NCBI GenBank assembly: GCA_001874335.1
Contig: MPDE01000015.1
Span: 1-43,856, forward strand
Reading direction: 5' to 3'
DNA: 43,856 bases
DNA from: Bacteroidetes bacterium MedPE-SWsnd-G2
Lineage (GTDB): Bacteria; Bacteroidota; Bacteroidia; Flavobacteriales; Flavobacteriaceae
The notes below the pieces were generated by a model that saw only the letters and a program-made list of their open reading frames with translations, was not told where the DNA came from and made no database searches. Made by a program: the position numbers and the translations under genes. Positions 31,911 through 41,567 of the stretch are shown here, one piece after another. The stretch's first letter is position 1; every line of letters starts with the position of its first letter.

Positions 31911-34105
31911 GTCCTAAAAAAAACAACCTTGCACTTTTCGTAAAGCAAATGCCGAAAAATATATTTTCAGGATTTGTAGTTAGTCTTATAGCATTACCTT
32001 TAGGTTTAGGACTTGCTATGGCAAGTGAAGCACCACCAATTTCTGGAGTTATTACCGCAATTATTGGCGGTATAATTGTTTCCTTTTTAGGAGGTAGTAA
32101 TGTCACTATTTCTGGACCAGGAAATGGGCTGGTCGGCGTGCTTTTAGCAGCAATTTTAACCCTTGGTTTAAACGATGCCTACGCAGCCATTATCTGCTCT
32201 GGTATTTTACTAATTATTTTAGGTTTCTTGCGACTTGGTATTTTAGCCGATTTCTTTCCATCCTCGGCCATACAAGGTATGCTGGCCGCCATTGGACTCA
32301 TAATTTTAGGAAAACAATTTCATATTATGCTTGGTAATAAGATTTCAAGACCAAGTAATATTGATTATTTATTAGAAATCCCTAATACCATTATTCAAGC
32401 CTTTAGCTACGAGAACTCAGGATTTACTTATGCTGCAATTGCAGGTGTCTTAAGTTTGGCTATTATGATATTTTACCCAAAGATTAGAAACAAATACCTA
32501 CAGTTAATACCAGCTCCAATGTGGATTGTAATATTATCCATAGCCTTTAGTTATTATTACGAATTGGTACTTAAATTACCTAATCCTATTGACGCCAAAT
32601 ACATGCTTTCTGGCATTCCTGAAGCCGCTCAAATCATAACAGAAATTCCGTCAATTAGCTTTGGTAAAATTGGTCTTCCTGTATTTTGGAGTAGTGTTAT
32701 TTCACTTACCTTAATAGCGAGTATAGAATCTCTTTTAAGTATTAAGGCTGTAGATAAGTTAGATCCTGAGCGCAGACGATCTAATGTAAATAAAGATATT
32801 AAAGCCTTGGGATTAGCTACAATTGGAAGTGGATTTTTAGGCGGATTGAATGTAGTAACGGTAATTGCGCGAAGTTCGGTAAACGTAAATAACGGCGGTA
32901 CAAATAGATCGGCTAACTTTTTCCATGCCTTTTTCTTAGTACTTTTCATTGTATTATTTAGCACCCAACTCACAAGAATACCATTACCGGCATTAATGGC
33001 AATATTAGTGTTTACAGGTTATAAACTGGCATCGCCTGATATGGTGAAAAAGATTTTTTACATTGGTAAAGAACAGGTTATAATTTTCTTAATTACGCTA
33101 ATTACAACCTTAAATGTTGGTTTAATTTCTGGAATTTCTATTGGCGTTTTTACCACATTTATCATTCACGTAATGGTTAATAAGAGCTTTTCTTTCTTTT
33201 TTAGAAATTGGTTAAAACCAAATGTGTTAATGTTTAAAGAGGAGCATGAAGCGAATAACTACTATGTAAGTGTTAAGCATTTTTGTAGTTTTTTAAACTA
33301 CTATAAACTCAAACAAAAATTAGATTCTATTCCTGAAAATGAAGAGGTCATCGTCGATTTCTCCTTCTGTGAATTTGTGGACCATACCGTGATGGAAAAC
33401 CTACACAATTACCAAGAGTTATTCGCTAAAAATGGCGGTTCTTTTGAAATAGTAGGCTTAGATATGCACGAAACAGATTCTAAGCATCCGTTTGCCTTAA
33501 GACGTATTCTCCCTGTTCCAACATTTTTTGAAAATAACCTCACCAAAAGGCAAACCCTTATTGGAGAAATTGCAGAGAACCTCGACTTAAATTATAATGC
33601 CAAAAAGAATAAAGACATCCTGTTTTTAAATGAGTTTTTATTCTTTAAAACCCGTCAAGCCAATCATATTTACAATGAGGTTTCTGGTAGTGACCACTCA
33701 TTCAATCTTTTTGATATTGAGTTTTCTGAAGGTGAATTTATTGCAAAAGAAGTGGTAAGAACCACCATGCTTGAAATTAAATTAAATCAAGATGCGCCGT
33801 CGTTTACATTGGATAAAGAAGGATTTTTAGAACGTGTTTATGCTTTTGCGGGATATGACGACATTCAGATAAAAAATCAGACAGAATTTAGTAAAAACTT
33901 CTATTTAATGGGTGAGGATAAAGAAGCTATTACTCACTTCTTTACCGATAATCTTGTAAATTTCTTTGAGAGTAACCCTTATTATCATATTGATTCTAAC
34001 GGAAAAAGCATACTTATCTTCCAAAAAGAACGTCTAGCAAGTATAAAAGAGCTAAAAGGATTATTAGACTTTGGTAAACGACTTCAGTCAACAATTAATG
34101 AATAA
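31907..34105 (+). CDS. SulP-family anion transporter with long C-terminal extension
   Basis: The 732-residue product has the SulP membrane core (about 1-430) opening NIFSGFVVSLIALPLGLGLA, with GGSNVTISGPGNGL and FLGGLNVVTVIARSSVNVNN. A STAS-like domain follows at about 440-525 (EEVIVDFSFCEFVDHTVMEN). A further 200 residues (about 530-732) form a soluble domain with HIYNEVSG, EFSKNFYLMGEDKEAITHFF and a final helix; I do not recognise it. SulP carries sulfate, bicarbonate or related anions. The extension is unusual, because the classic protein ends with STAS. It is encoded immediately after a Usp gene and overlaps it. Confidence 0.88.
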   Translation: MSPKKNNLALFVKQMPKNIFSGFVVSLIALPLGLGLAMASEAPPISGVITAIIGGIIVSFLGGSNVTISGPGNGLVGVLLAAILTLGLNDAYAAIICSGILLIILGFLRLGILADFFPSSAIQGMLAAIGLIILGKQFHIMLGNKISRPSNIDYLLEIPNTIIQAFSYENSGFTYAAIAGVLSLAIMIFYPKIRNKYLQLIPAPMWIVILSIAFSYYYELVLKLPNPIDAKYMLSGIPEAAQIITEIPSISFGKIGLPVFWSSVISLTLIASIESLLSIKAVDKLDPERRRSNVNKDIKALGLATIGSGFLGGLNVVTVIARSSVNVNNGGTNRSANFFHAFFLVLFIVLFSTQLTRIPLPALMAILVFTGYKLASPDMVKKIFYIGKEQVIIFLITLITTLNVGLISGISIGVFTTFIIHVMVNKSFSFFFRNWLKPNVLMFKEEHEANNYYVSVKHFCSFLNYYKLKQKLDSIPENEEVIVDFSFCEFVDHTVMENLHNYQELFAKNGGSFEIVGLDMHETDSKHPFALRRILPVPTFFENNLTKRQTLIGEIAENLDLNYNAKKNKDILFLNEFLFFKTRQANHIYNEVSGSDHSFNLFDIEFSEGEFIAKEVVRTTMLEIKLNQDAPSFTLDKEGFLERVYAFAGYDDIQIKNQTEFSKNFYLMGEDKEAITHFFTDNLVNFFESNPYYHIDSNGKSILIFQKERLASIKELKGLLDFGKRLQSTINE

Positions 34106-34179
34106 AAGTTAGCTTACATTCACAATAATTTCTTAAGAAACTTAGCAATTAGCGCGCATTTTATTACTTTGCAACGCTT

Positions 34180-35040
34180 ATGAAATTATATCCAATAAAT
34201 TCAGGGAATTTTAAGTTAGATGGTGGAGCAATGTTTGGAGTTGTTCCTAAATCTCTTTGGCAAAAAACCAATCCAGCAGATGCAAATAACATGATTGATA
34301 TTGCGTCGCGATGCCTGCTTATTGAAGATGGAAATCGGTTAATTTTAATCGATAATGGAATGGGAGATAAGCAAAATGAAAAGTTTTTTGGGTATTATTA
34401 CCAATGGGGTGATGACACTTTAGACAAGTCGCTTAAAGCCCATGGATTTCATCGAGATGACATTACAGATGTCTTTTTAACACATCTTCATTTTGATCAT
34501 TGTGGTGGAAGCATCCAGTGGAACAAGGATAGAACAGGATACGAGCCTGCATTTAAAAATGCGCACTTTTGGAGTAACGAAAACCATTGGAACTGGGCAA
34601 CTCAGCCTAATAGACGCGAACGCGCTTCTTTCTTAAAAGAAAACATACTTCCAATGCAGGAATCTGGGCAATTAAAATTTACCCAATTACCTACCGAAGC
34701 CATTCTAAAAAATTCACAATTAGGTTTTGATATCTTTTTTGCCAACGGTCATACCGAAAAGCAAATGATACCAATCATTAATTACAATGGGCAGAAAATT
34801 GCATTCATGGCCGATTTATTGCCAACAGCAGGACATTTACCTCTGCCGTTTGTAATGGGTTATGATACAAGACCCTTGTTAACATTAGACGAAAAAGAAA
34901 TTTTTCTTAATAAAGCAGCAGATGAAAACATGCTGTTATTCCTTGAGCATGACGCTCACAATCAAATTATTACAGTTCAACATACAGAAAAAGGCGTGCG
35001 TCTAAAAGATGTACATACTTGTTCTGAAATATTTAATTAA
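34180..35040 (+). CDS. MBL-fold metallohydrolase
   Basis: The product has 286 residues. Its zinc motif THLHFDHCGG places H102, H104, D106 and H107. Further ligands are H in FANGHTEKQMIP and D in AFMADLLPTAGHLPLP, with a final HDAHN. The full length and MKLYPINSGNFKLDGGAMFG opening fit the lactonase-like group of flavobacterial MBL hydrolases. The substrate is unknown. The S8 peptidase gene starts ten bases after its stop and may be co-transcribed. Confidence 0.9.
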   Translation: MKLYPINSGNFKLDGGAMFGVVPKSLWQKTNPADANNMIDIASRCLLIEDGNRLILIDNGMGDKQNEKFFGYYYQWGDDTLDKSLKAHGFHRDDITDVFLTHLHFDHCGGSIQWNKDRTGYEPAFKNAHFWSNENHWNWATQPNRRERASFLKENILPMQESGQLKFTQLPTEAILKNSQLGFDIFFANGHTEKQMIPIINYNGQKIAFMADLLPTAGHLPLPFVMGYDTRPLLTLDEKEIFLNKAADENMLLFLEHDAHNQIITVQHTEKGVRLKDVHTCSEIFN

Positions 35041-35050
35041 AGTAAACTAC

Positions 35051-36667
35051 ATGAGAATTTTAAAACCATTATTTGTTTCTGCAATTACTGCATCTATGCT
35101 TTACAGTTGTGGAGGCTCTGAAATTATTTCTACACCTATTGAAAATGTAGATACAACCCCTTTAAAAGTAACAGAATTAACAGAAAGTGAAAAACACAAC
35201 TGGGGTCACCTAGATTTAGTTACAGATACTATTCCTGGAATGAGTGTTGATAAAGCTTATGCCGAAATAGTAAAAAATAAAAAAGGAACAAAGGTAATTG
35301 TTGCTGTTATCGATTCAGGTATTGATATTGATCACGAAGATTTAGATGGTGTAATCTGGACGAATACAGATGAAAAACCTAACAATGGTATTGACGATGA
35401 TAACAATGGTTATATTGATGATGTACACGGATGGAATTTCCTTGGTGAAGGCTATGACGAACAATTAGAATTTGTTAGAATTTTAGCTTCTGGAGATTCA
35501 AGTTTACCAGGATATGCAGATGCTGAAGCAGAATACTCTAAAGACTACACAGAAAAAACAAACTTAAAAGCAAGATACGACCAAATTTATCAACAACTAT
35601 TAGCGTCTGATAAAGCAATTAGTGCGTATTTAAAGAAAGAAGAATACACTAAAGAAGAGGTTGAAGCGATCACTACTGATGATGCCGGTTTAAACAATAA
35701 CGTTGCTTTTATTAAGCAGATTTATGGTTTTGGTTTAGGAAGTGTTTCTGATGCTAAAAAAGAGCTTAAAGGTGGTTTAGATTACTTTAGCGAATCTTTA
35801 AACTTCAATTTAAACAAAGATTTTAACGGACGTAAAACAGGAGATAATGTAAACGATTTAGCAGATGTTGGATATGGTGACGGTAATGTAAAGCCTGTTA
35901 AAAAATCTGAAAGTCATGGTACTCACGTTGCTGGTATTATTGCTGCTGAACGTAACAATGGTTTAGGTGCTAATGGAGTCGCTAACAATGTTGAGATTAT
36001 GTCTATTCGTGCAGTGCCAAATGGTGATGAGTACGATAAAGATATCGCTTTAGCAATTCGTTATGCTGTTGATAATGGTGCGAAAGTAATTAATGGTTCT
36101 TTTGGAAAATACTACTCAACGCATAGTGACTGGGTAAGAGATGCTATTGCTTATGCAGGTGCAAACGATGTTGTATTTGTAAATGCTGCAGGTAACGAAG
36201 GATTAGATTTAGATCAAAAAGCTTGTTATCCAAATGACCAAGTTAACAACGGTCCTGAAGTATCAGAAACCTTTATTACTGTTGGAGCTTTAGATCCGTC
36301 TTACGGTTCAAAAATGGTAGCTGGATTCTCTAACTACGGAACAATAAATGTTGATGTGTTTGCTCCAGGTGGAAAAGTTTATTCTACAACTCCAGAAAAC
36401 GAATACGATACTAAAGGTGGTACTTCTATGGCTGCTCCTGGTGTTGCTGGAATCGTAGCTTTAGTACGTTCTCAATATCCTGATTTAACTGCTGTTCAAG
36501 TCAAACAAATTATTTTAGACTCAGGTTTACCTTTAAATACTAAAGTAATTGTTGGAGGAGATGCAGAAGACGTTAGAACGTTTACAGGTTTATCTAAATC
36601 TGGTAAAATTGCAAATGCTTATAACGCTTTAATAATGGCACAACAAATGTCTAAAAGCAAATCATAA
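35051..36667 (+). CDS. Subtilisin-like S8 peptidase lipoprotein
   Basis: The product has 538 residues. The signal peptide ends ASMLYSC. The catalytic triad is visible in VIAVIDSG-type AVIDSGIDIDHEDL (Asp, about 88), SHGTHVAGI (His, about 288) and GGTSMAAPGVAGI (Ser, about 459); AAGNEG contains the oxyanion Asn. Between Asp and His is an insert of about 150 residues, rich in E, K and Y, that is not part of the core fold. The ATG at 35051 is chosen because the upstream ATG at 35009 overlaps the MBL gene. A terminator follows. Confidence 0.92.
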   Translation: MRILKPLFVSAITASMLYSCGGSEIISTPIENVDTTPLKVTELTESEKHNWGHLDLVTDTIPGMSVDKAYAEIVKNKKGTKVIVAVIDSGIDIDHEDLDGVIWTNTDEKPNNGIDDDNNGYIDDVHGWNFLGEGYDEQLEFVRILASGDSSLPGYADAEAEYSKDYTEKTNLKARYDQIYQQLLASDKAISAYLKKEEYTKEEVEAITTDDAGLNNNVAFIKQIYGFGLGSVSDAKKELKGGLDYFSESLNFNLNKDFNGRKTGDNVNDLADVGYGDGNVKPVKKSESHGTHVAGIIAAERNNGLGANGVANNVEIMSIRAVPNGDEYDKDIALAIRYAVDNGAKVINGSFGKYYSTHSDWVRDAIAYAGANDVVFVNAAGNEGLDLDQKACYPNDQVNNGPEVSETFITVGALDPSYGSKMVAGFSNYGTINVDVFAPGGKVYSTTPENEYDTKGGTSMAAPGVAGIVALVRSQYPDLTAVQVKQIILDSGLPLNTKVIVGGDAEDVRTFTGLSKSGKIANAYNALIMAQQMSKSKS

Positions 36668-36682
36668 TTAACCCATTAAATT

Positions 36683-36716
36683 AAACCTCGACACTTTATC
36701 ATGTCGAGGTTTTTTT
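36683..36716 (+). terminator. Intrinsic terminator
   Basis: An 11-bp stem (aaacctcgaca at 36683-36693, tgtcgaggttt at 36702-36712) is followed by T, directly after the S8 gene. The M1 gene starts 13 bases later, so readthrough may matter. Confidence 0.88.
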
Positions 36717-36728
36717 ATACTTACAACT

Positions 36729-38537
36729 ATGAAATTTAAAAACTTAAAAGCACTTTGTTTAAGTGTATTTTGCGCCATTGGAAGCGTAAATGCCCAAGAT
36801 TCTAATTCTGGGTATTGGCAACAACATGTTGATTACAAAATGGAAATCAATATGGATGTTGAAAACTACACCTATACTGGAACTCAAAACCTAGTTTATA
36901 CTAATAACTCACCAGACGCCTTAGATAAAGTATTTTATCATTTATTTTTCAATGCCTTTCAACCTGGCAGTGAAATGGATGTGCGTTCAAGAACCATTGC
37001 TGATCCAGACAAAAGAGTAGGCGACCGAATTAGTAAATTAGAACCAAACGAAATAGGTTTTATTAAAGTTAATAGCCTTACTCAAAACGGTAAAGCAGTT
37101 GTTTTTGAAACTGTAGGAACCGTTTTAGAAGTGCAATTAAACTCGCCAATTCAACCGGGTGAAAAGGTAACTTTTGACATGGCGTTTGATGCGCAAGTGC
37201 CAGTACAAATTAGACGTTCGGGAAGAGATAATAAAGAAGGCGTAGCACTTTCAATGACACAATGGTATCCTAAATTAGCAGAATATGATTTTGAAGGATG
37301 GCACGCCGATCCCTACATTGGTAGAGAATTTCATGGTGTTTGGGGTAACTTTGATGTGAAATTAACAATTGATAAAGATTACGTAGTTGGAGGTACAGGA
37401 TACCTACAAAATCCAAATCAAATTGGGCACGGGTACGAAACTGAAAAAGTAAAAAAAGCAAAAGGTAAAACTCTAACTTGGCACTTCACAGCGCCTAACG
37501 TTCATGATTTTACTTGGGCCGCAGATCCAGAATACATCCATGACACTTACAAAATGGAAAATGGACCTGATTTACATTTTTTCTATAAAAACGATGTGGA
37601 TAACCTTGAATACTGGAAAACGCTTCAACCTAAAACAGCTGATTTGATGAACTATTTCAGCACGCATGTAGGTCCTTATCCTTACAAACAATACTCTGTT
37701 ATCCAAGGTGGTGATGGTGGTATGGAATATGCTATGTGTACTTTAATCACTGGTAACAGAAAATTAGGAAGTTTAATTGGTGTAACTGCACACGAATTAG
37801 CACACACTTGGTTCCAATTTTTATTAGCTACAAACGAGTCTAAACACGAATGGATGGACGAAGGGTTTACAAGCTATATTAGTAATCGTGCTATGAATGA
37901 AATTATGGAGGAAGGTAAAGCCAATCCAGCTTCAGGTTCTTATAGAGGTTATAACTATTTAGCGTCTTCTGGTAAAGAACAACCTTTATCTACGCATGCC
38001 GATAGATACGAGTTTAACCAAGCTTATGGCATTGCTGCTTATAGCAAAGGAGAAGTGTTTTTAGCTCAATTAGGTTATATCATTGGTGAAGAAAACTTAG
38101 CAAATGCGATCAAAAAATACTTTGCTGATTTTAGTTTTAAACATCCAAGACCAATAGATATCATTCGCTCTGCAGAGAAAGTATCTGGATTAGAATTAGA
38201 TTGGTATTTAATAGATTGGACACAAACTACAAATACTATTGATTATGCTGTAGAAAGTATATCAGCAAAAACAGTGACTTTAAAACGAGAAGGTTTAATG
38301 CCAATGCCTTTAGATGTTTTAGTTACTTACAAAGATGGTTCGACAGAAAACTTTAATATTCCGTTACAAATTATGCGTGGTGAAAAACCAACGACTGCAA
38401 CAATCATAAAAGATTGGGCGTGGGCATATCCAACTTACAGCTTTGAAACTACTAAAGATATTCAATCGGTTGAAATTGATCCATTACATTTAATGGCCGA
38501 TATCAACAAAACAAATAACAAAGCGCAAGCCAACTAA
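36729..38537 (+). CDS. M1-family zinc metallopeptidase
   Basis: The product has 602 residues. The signal peptide is MKFKNLKALCLSVFCAIGSVNA. The zinc site HELAHTW lies at about 354-360, followed by the third ligand in HEWMDEGFTSY (about 372-382), and the exopeptidase motif reads GGMEYA (about 335). The N-terminal beta domain (VDYKMEINMDVENYTYTGTQ) is the family's usual one. The C-terminal part is shorter than in aminopeptidase N. It is likely a secreted or periplasmic aminopeptidase. Confidence 0.93.
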   Translation: MKFKNLKALCLSVFCAIGSVNAQDSNSGYWQQHVDYKMEINMDVENYTYTGTQNLVYTNNSPDALDKVFYHLFFNAFQPGSEMDVRSRTIADPDKRVGDRISKLEPNEIGFIKVNSLTQNGKAVVFETVGTVLEVQLNSPIQPGEKVTFDMAFDAQVPVQIRRSGRDNKEGVALSMTQWYPKLAEYDFEGWHADPYIGREFHGVWGNFDVKLTIDKDYVVGGTGYLQNPNQIGHGYETEKVKKAKGKTLTWHFTAPNVHDFTWAADPEYIHDTYKMENGPDLHFFYKNDVDNLEYWKTLQPKTADLMNYFSTHVGPYPYKQYSVIQGGDGGMEYAMCTLITGNRKLGSLIGVTAHELAHTWFQFLLATNESKHEWMDEGFTSYISNRAMNEIMEEGKANPASGSYRGYNYLASSGKEQPLSTHADRYEFNQAYGIAAYSKGEVFLAQLGYIIGEENLANAIKKYFADFSFKHPRPIDIIRSAEKVSGLELDWYLIDWTQTTNTIDYAVESISAKTVTLKREGLMPMPLDVLVTYKDGSTENFNIPLQIMRGEKPTTATIIKDWAWAYPTYSFETTKDIQSVEIDPLHLMADINKTNNKAQAN

Positions 38538-38561
38538 CAAAGGCTAACTTTTAAATTTTAA

Positions 38562-38596
38562 TAAAGTCTTATCAATTGATAAGGCTTTATTTTTTT
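38562..38596 (+). terminator. Intrinsic terminator
   Basis: A 12-bp stem with one G-U pair (38562-38573 and 38578-38589) is followed by T, after the M1 gene and before the rnpA promoter. Confidence 0.8.
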
Positions 38597-38617
38597 ATAA
38601 CTACGCTTAGTAATTTT

Positions 38618-38625
38618 TATTTTTG
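38618..38625 (+). promoter_or_regulatory. TAnnTTTG -7 box of rnpA
   Basis: TATTTTTG lies 16 bases upstream of the ATG at 38642. A longer reading frame from 38576 would run through it, so the later start is preferred. Confidence 0.55.
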
Positions 38626-38641
38626 TACACTTACATGTCAT

Positions 38642-39010
38642 ATGAAATCAAATTTTCCTAAATCTGAGAAATTAAAAAGTAAAACCCAGATCGAACACTT
38701 ATTTAGTTCGGGACAATCTGTAATTGCTTATCCGTTAAGGTTGGTGTTTCTCGAATTACCAGATAGTACAACTCACAAAACCGGGGTTTCTGTAAGCAAA
38801 CGAAATTTTAAAACTGCGGTATCCAGAAACCGAATAAAACGTTTATTACGAGAATCTTACCGATTAAACAAAGCCTCGTTTTTTAACAACATTAGTACTC
38901 CATATGCGTTTATGATTTTGTACATTGGAAAAGAGGATACTACTTTAGAAGAAATTGATCTTAAAATGAAGCAAGTATTTAAGAAATTTTCAAAAAAAAT
39001 TAGGGCTTAA
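38642..39010 (+). CDS. rnpA: Ribonuclease P protein component
   Basis: The 122-residue protein, from the ATG at 38642, helps RNase P RNA mature tRNA 5' ends. It shows the RNR motif in AVSRNRIKRLLRESYRL, the central GVSVSKRNFKTA and the typical LKSKTQIEHLFSSGQSV opening. The frame extends upstream to 38576, but that part crosses the promoter box and is not conserved-looking. It is followed five bases later by the S41 protease gene. rpmH, often next to rnpA, is absent here. Confidence 0.93.
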   Translation: MKSNFPKSEKLKSKTQIEHLFSSGQSVIAYPLRLVFLELPDSTTHKTGVSVSKRNFKTAVSRNRIKRLLRESYRLNKASFFNNISTPYAFMILYIGKEDTTLEEIDLKMKQVFKKFSKKIRA

Positions 39011-39015
39011 CACTC

Positions 39016-40650
39016 ATGAAAAAGAAAGTTATAAAACGAATTTTAATTCCAGTATTTGCAGTATCTATTTTACTGACAACTACTGCTTTTAAAAGCGATT
39101 TTTTTGAAATCGCAAAACAAATAGAAATATTCACAACCCTTTTTAAGGAACTTAACATGAATTATGTTGACGAAACAAATCCTGGTGATTTGATGGATAC
39201 AGCTATAAAAAACATGTTAGATGATCTTGATCCTTACACACGTTTTATGAACGAACAAGATGTTGAGGCTGCAAGAATTAATAATACAGGTGATTATTCA
39301 GGTATAGGGGCGAGTGTACTTACCCAAAAAGATAAACTGGTTATCATTGAGCCTTTTAAAGATTATCCTGCAGACAAGGCAGGTTTAAAGGCTGGTGATG
39401 AAATTATCAAGGTCGATAATGTTTTGGTTTCAGATTTTAAAGATGATGCCGGAAGTTTGCTTCAAGGAGCAGCTGGAAGCGAAGTAAATGTGACCTATTT
39501 AAGACAGGGAAAAACATTAACTGCTGCCATAAAAAGAGAATCGGTAGAAATTCATGCCGTACCACATTTCTCAATGATAAATGAAAACACAGGTTATATT
39601 GTATTACGAAAATTTACAAACAAAGCATCTTCAGAAACTATTAAAGCTGTAAATACGCTTAAACGTGAAGGCGCAAAACAACTTATTTTAGACCTAAGAG
39701 GAAATCCTGGTGGATTACTAAATGAAGCCGTAAATATTACAAATATTTTCGTGCCAAGAAATCAATTGGTGGTAACCACAAAATCAAAGGTTAAAAAATA
39801 CAACAAAACCTACTATACCCAAAAAGAACCTATTGATACCGAAATTCCATTAGTTGTTTTAATAGATGGCGGCAGTGCATCGGCAAGTGAAATTGTTTCT
39901 GGGGCTTTACAAGATTTAGACCGTGCAATTGTTATTGGTTCACGCAGTTTTGGAAAAGGTCTTGTACAACGACCAAAACAATTAACCTATGGTACCCAAA
40001 TGAAAATTACTATTTCCAGGTATTATACACCATCTGGAAGATGTATTCAAGCTTTAGATTATTGGAATAGGGATGAAGATGGCAAAGCAACAAGAGTTTC
40101 AAAAGAAAACTATACAGCATTTACAACCAAAAATGGACGTACCGTATACGACGGTGGAGGTATAGCACCGGATATTGCATTAGCAAGTTCAAAAAATAGC
40201 CCGATTACTAAAGCTATTGTCAATGAAAACTTGGTGTTTAATTATGCCACTAATTATTATTACAATCATAGCCTTGATAATCTTGATTCATTTAAATTTT
40301 CGGCTTCAGATTTTTCAAATTTTAAAAGTTATTTAAAGCAAAGTAATTTTCAATTTGAAACCAAAACCGAAAAGGCTTTAAATGATGCATTACAAATTGC
40401 TAAGGATGAAGAATTAGAAGGTGTTATTTCTTCTAATTACCAATCGCTATTAAGTACTATAGAACGTCATAAATCTGATGCTATAGACGCCAATAAATCG
40501 CAATTATCTTCTTTAATTTCTGACGAAATAATAAAGCGATACTTTTATAGGGAAGGATTGTATACCTATTACATTAAAAACAATGCTGAAATACAAAAAA
40601 GCTTAGAATTGTTAAATAATCCCTCAGAATATAAGCGTATTTTAAATTAA
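39016..40650 (+). CDS. S41-family (C-terminal processing) peptidase
   Basis: The 544-residue product has an N-terminal signal or membrane anchor, a PDZ domain (about 90-140, GIGASVLTQKDKLVIIEPF, AGLKAGDEIIKVD), and the tail-specific protease core with LILDLRGNPGGLL, DGGSASASEIVSGAL (catalytic Ser, about 287) and SFGKGLVQRP (catalytic Lys, about 312). The C-terminal helical part runs to 544 and is usual for flavobacterial members. It probably degrades or trims periplasmic proteins. It is likely co-transcribed with rnpA. Confidence 0.92.
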   Translation: MKKKVIKRILIPVFAVSILLTTTAFKSDFFEIAKQIEIFTTLFKELNMNYVDETNPGDLMDTAIKNMLDDLDPYTRFMNEQDVEAARINNTGDYSGIGASVLTQKDKLVIIEPFKDYPADKAGLKAGDEIIKVDNVLVSDFKDDAGSLLQGAAGSEVNVTYLRQGKTLTAAIKRESVEIHAVPHFSMINENTGYIVLRKFTNKASSETIKAVNTLKREGAKQLILDLRGNPGGLLNEAVNITNIFVPRNQLVVTTKSKVKKYNKTYYTQKEPIDTEIPLVVLIDGGSASASEIVSGALQDLDRAIVIGSRSFGKGLVQRPKQLTYGTQMKITISRYYTPSGRCIQALDYWNRDEDGKATRVSKENYTAFTTKNGRTVYDGGGIAPDIALASSKNSPITKAIVNENLVFNYATNYYYNHSLDNLDSFKFSASDFSNFKSYLKQSNFQFETKTEKALNDALQIAKDEELEGVISSNYQSLLSTIERHKSDAIDANKSQLSSLISDEIIKRYFYREGLYTYYIKNNAEIQKSLELLNNPSEYKRILN

Positions 40651-40726
40651 TTTTTTTGCATTTTATCCGCTGCAATTCTATTAAAGAAAAAAATAAATTA
40701 TATTTAAATCTCTTTTAACACTATCC

Positions 40727-41563
40727 ATGAATAAGTATTTGATTATACTCCTCTTATTTACGCAATTTCTTTTTGCTCAAAAAGAAATAACGCACGAGGT
40801 ATATTTTGAAACGGACAAGTATGAAGTACCTACTACTGAGCACAATAGATTGTTACTTTTTTTATCAGAAATAGAATCTATGGATATTGAAAAAATATCT
40901 ATTTATGGATTTTGTGATGATAGAGGTAGTGATAACTACAATTTAATTCTATCTCAGGATAGGGCAAATTCTATAAAAACAATATTTTCTAACAACGAGT
41001 TTGATGAATCTATAATTACAAATGTAGATGGTAAGGGCGAAATTTTACTAAAATTAGTTCATGAAAATAATCTTCAAAAAATAAGAGGGTTAAATAGAAA
41101 AGTAGAAATTATTGTTACGCAGGTTTATCCTCCAAAACCAGTTGTTGTTGAAGTACCAAAAGAAACAACTTCAGAAAAATTAAAAGGGGATATAAAATCA
41201 GGAGATACCATTTTATTAGATAATATTTTATTCAAAACTGGATATAGTTATTTATCCGATGGTTCTTTTAAAACCCTTGAAAATATTGCGAAGGTATTGG
41301 TAGAACGAAAAGACGTTTATTTTACAATTCAAGGACATGTATGTTGCACTCAAAACAGTCGAGATGCTATTGATAGAAAAACAAAAAAACGTAATTTATC
41401 ATTAGCCAGAGCCAAATATATTTACGACTATTTAGTAAAAAAAGGTGTTGATCCTAAGCGTATGAAATATGTAGGGATGCGTCGAAAATTTCCGTTAGGA
41501 GGTGATCCTAAATTTGATAGACGTGTAGAAATATTAGTGACTTACGTTTCAGAAAATAAATAG
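40727..41563 (+). CDS. Protein with two tandem OmpA-like (peptidoglycan-binding) domains
   Basis: The 278-residue product has a signal peptide MNKYLIILLLFTQFLFA. Domain 1 (about 20-130) has VYFETDKYEVPT, IYGFCDDRGSDNYN and GLNRKVEIIV. A short proline-rich linker (PPKPVVVEVP) leads to domain 2 (about 155-275) with ILFKTGYSYLSDGS, FTIQGHVCC, LARAKYIYDYL and DRRVEILVTY. Both have the 'D/N..R.vei' ends of OmpA C-terminal domains. There is no barrel or lipid cysteine, so the protein should be periplasmic and bind peptidoglycan. Three cysteines could link the domains. Confidence 0.8.
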   Translation: MNKYLIILLLFTQFLFAQKEITHEVYFETDKYEVPTTEHNRLLLFLSEIESMDIEKISIYGFCDDRGSDNYNLILSQDRANSIKTIFSNNEFDESIITNVDGKGEILLKLVHENNLQKIRGLNRKVEIIVTQVYPPKPVVVEVPKETTSEKLKGDIKSGDTILLDNILFKTGYSYLSDGSFKTLENIAKVLVERKDVYFTIQGHVCCTQNSRDAIDRKTKKRNLSLARAKYIYDYLVKKGVDPKRMKYVGMRRKFPLGGDPKFDRRVEILVTYVSENK

Positions 41564-41567
41564 TTGA

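Noticed and set aside
31807-32106. Reverse-strand open frame at the Usp-SulP junction
   Set aside because: It spans two overlapping, well-supported genes on the other strand and has low-complexity composition.
34162-34171. -7 box before the MBL gene
   Set aside because: TTACTTTG differs from TAnnTTTG at the second base and has no -33 element, so it is too weak to list.
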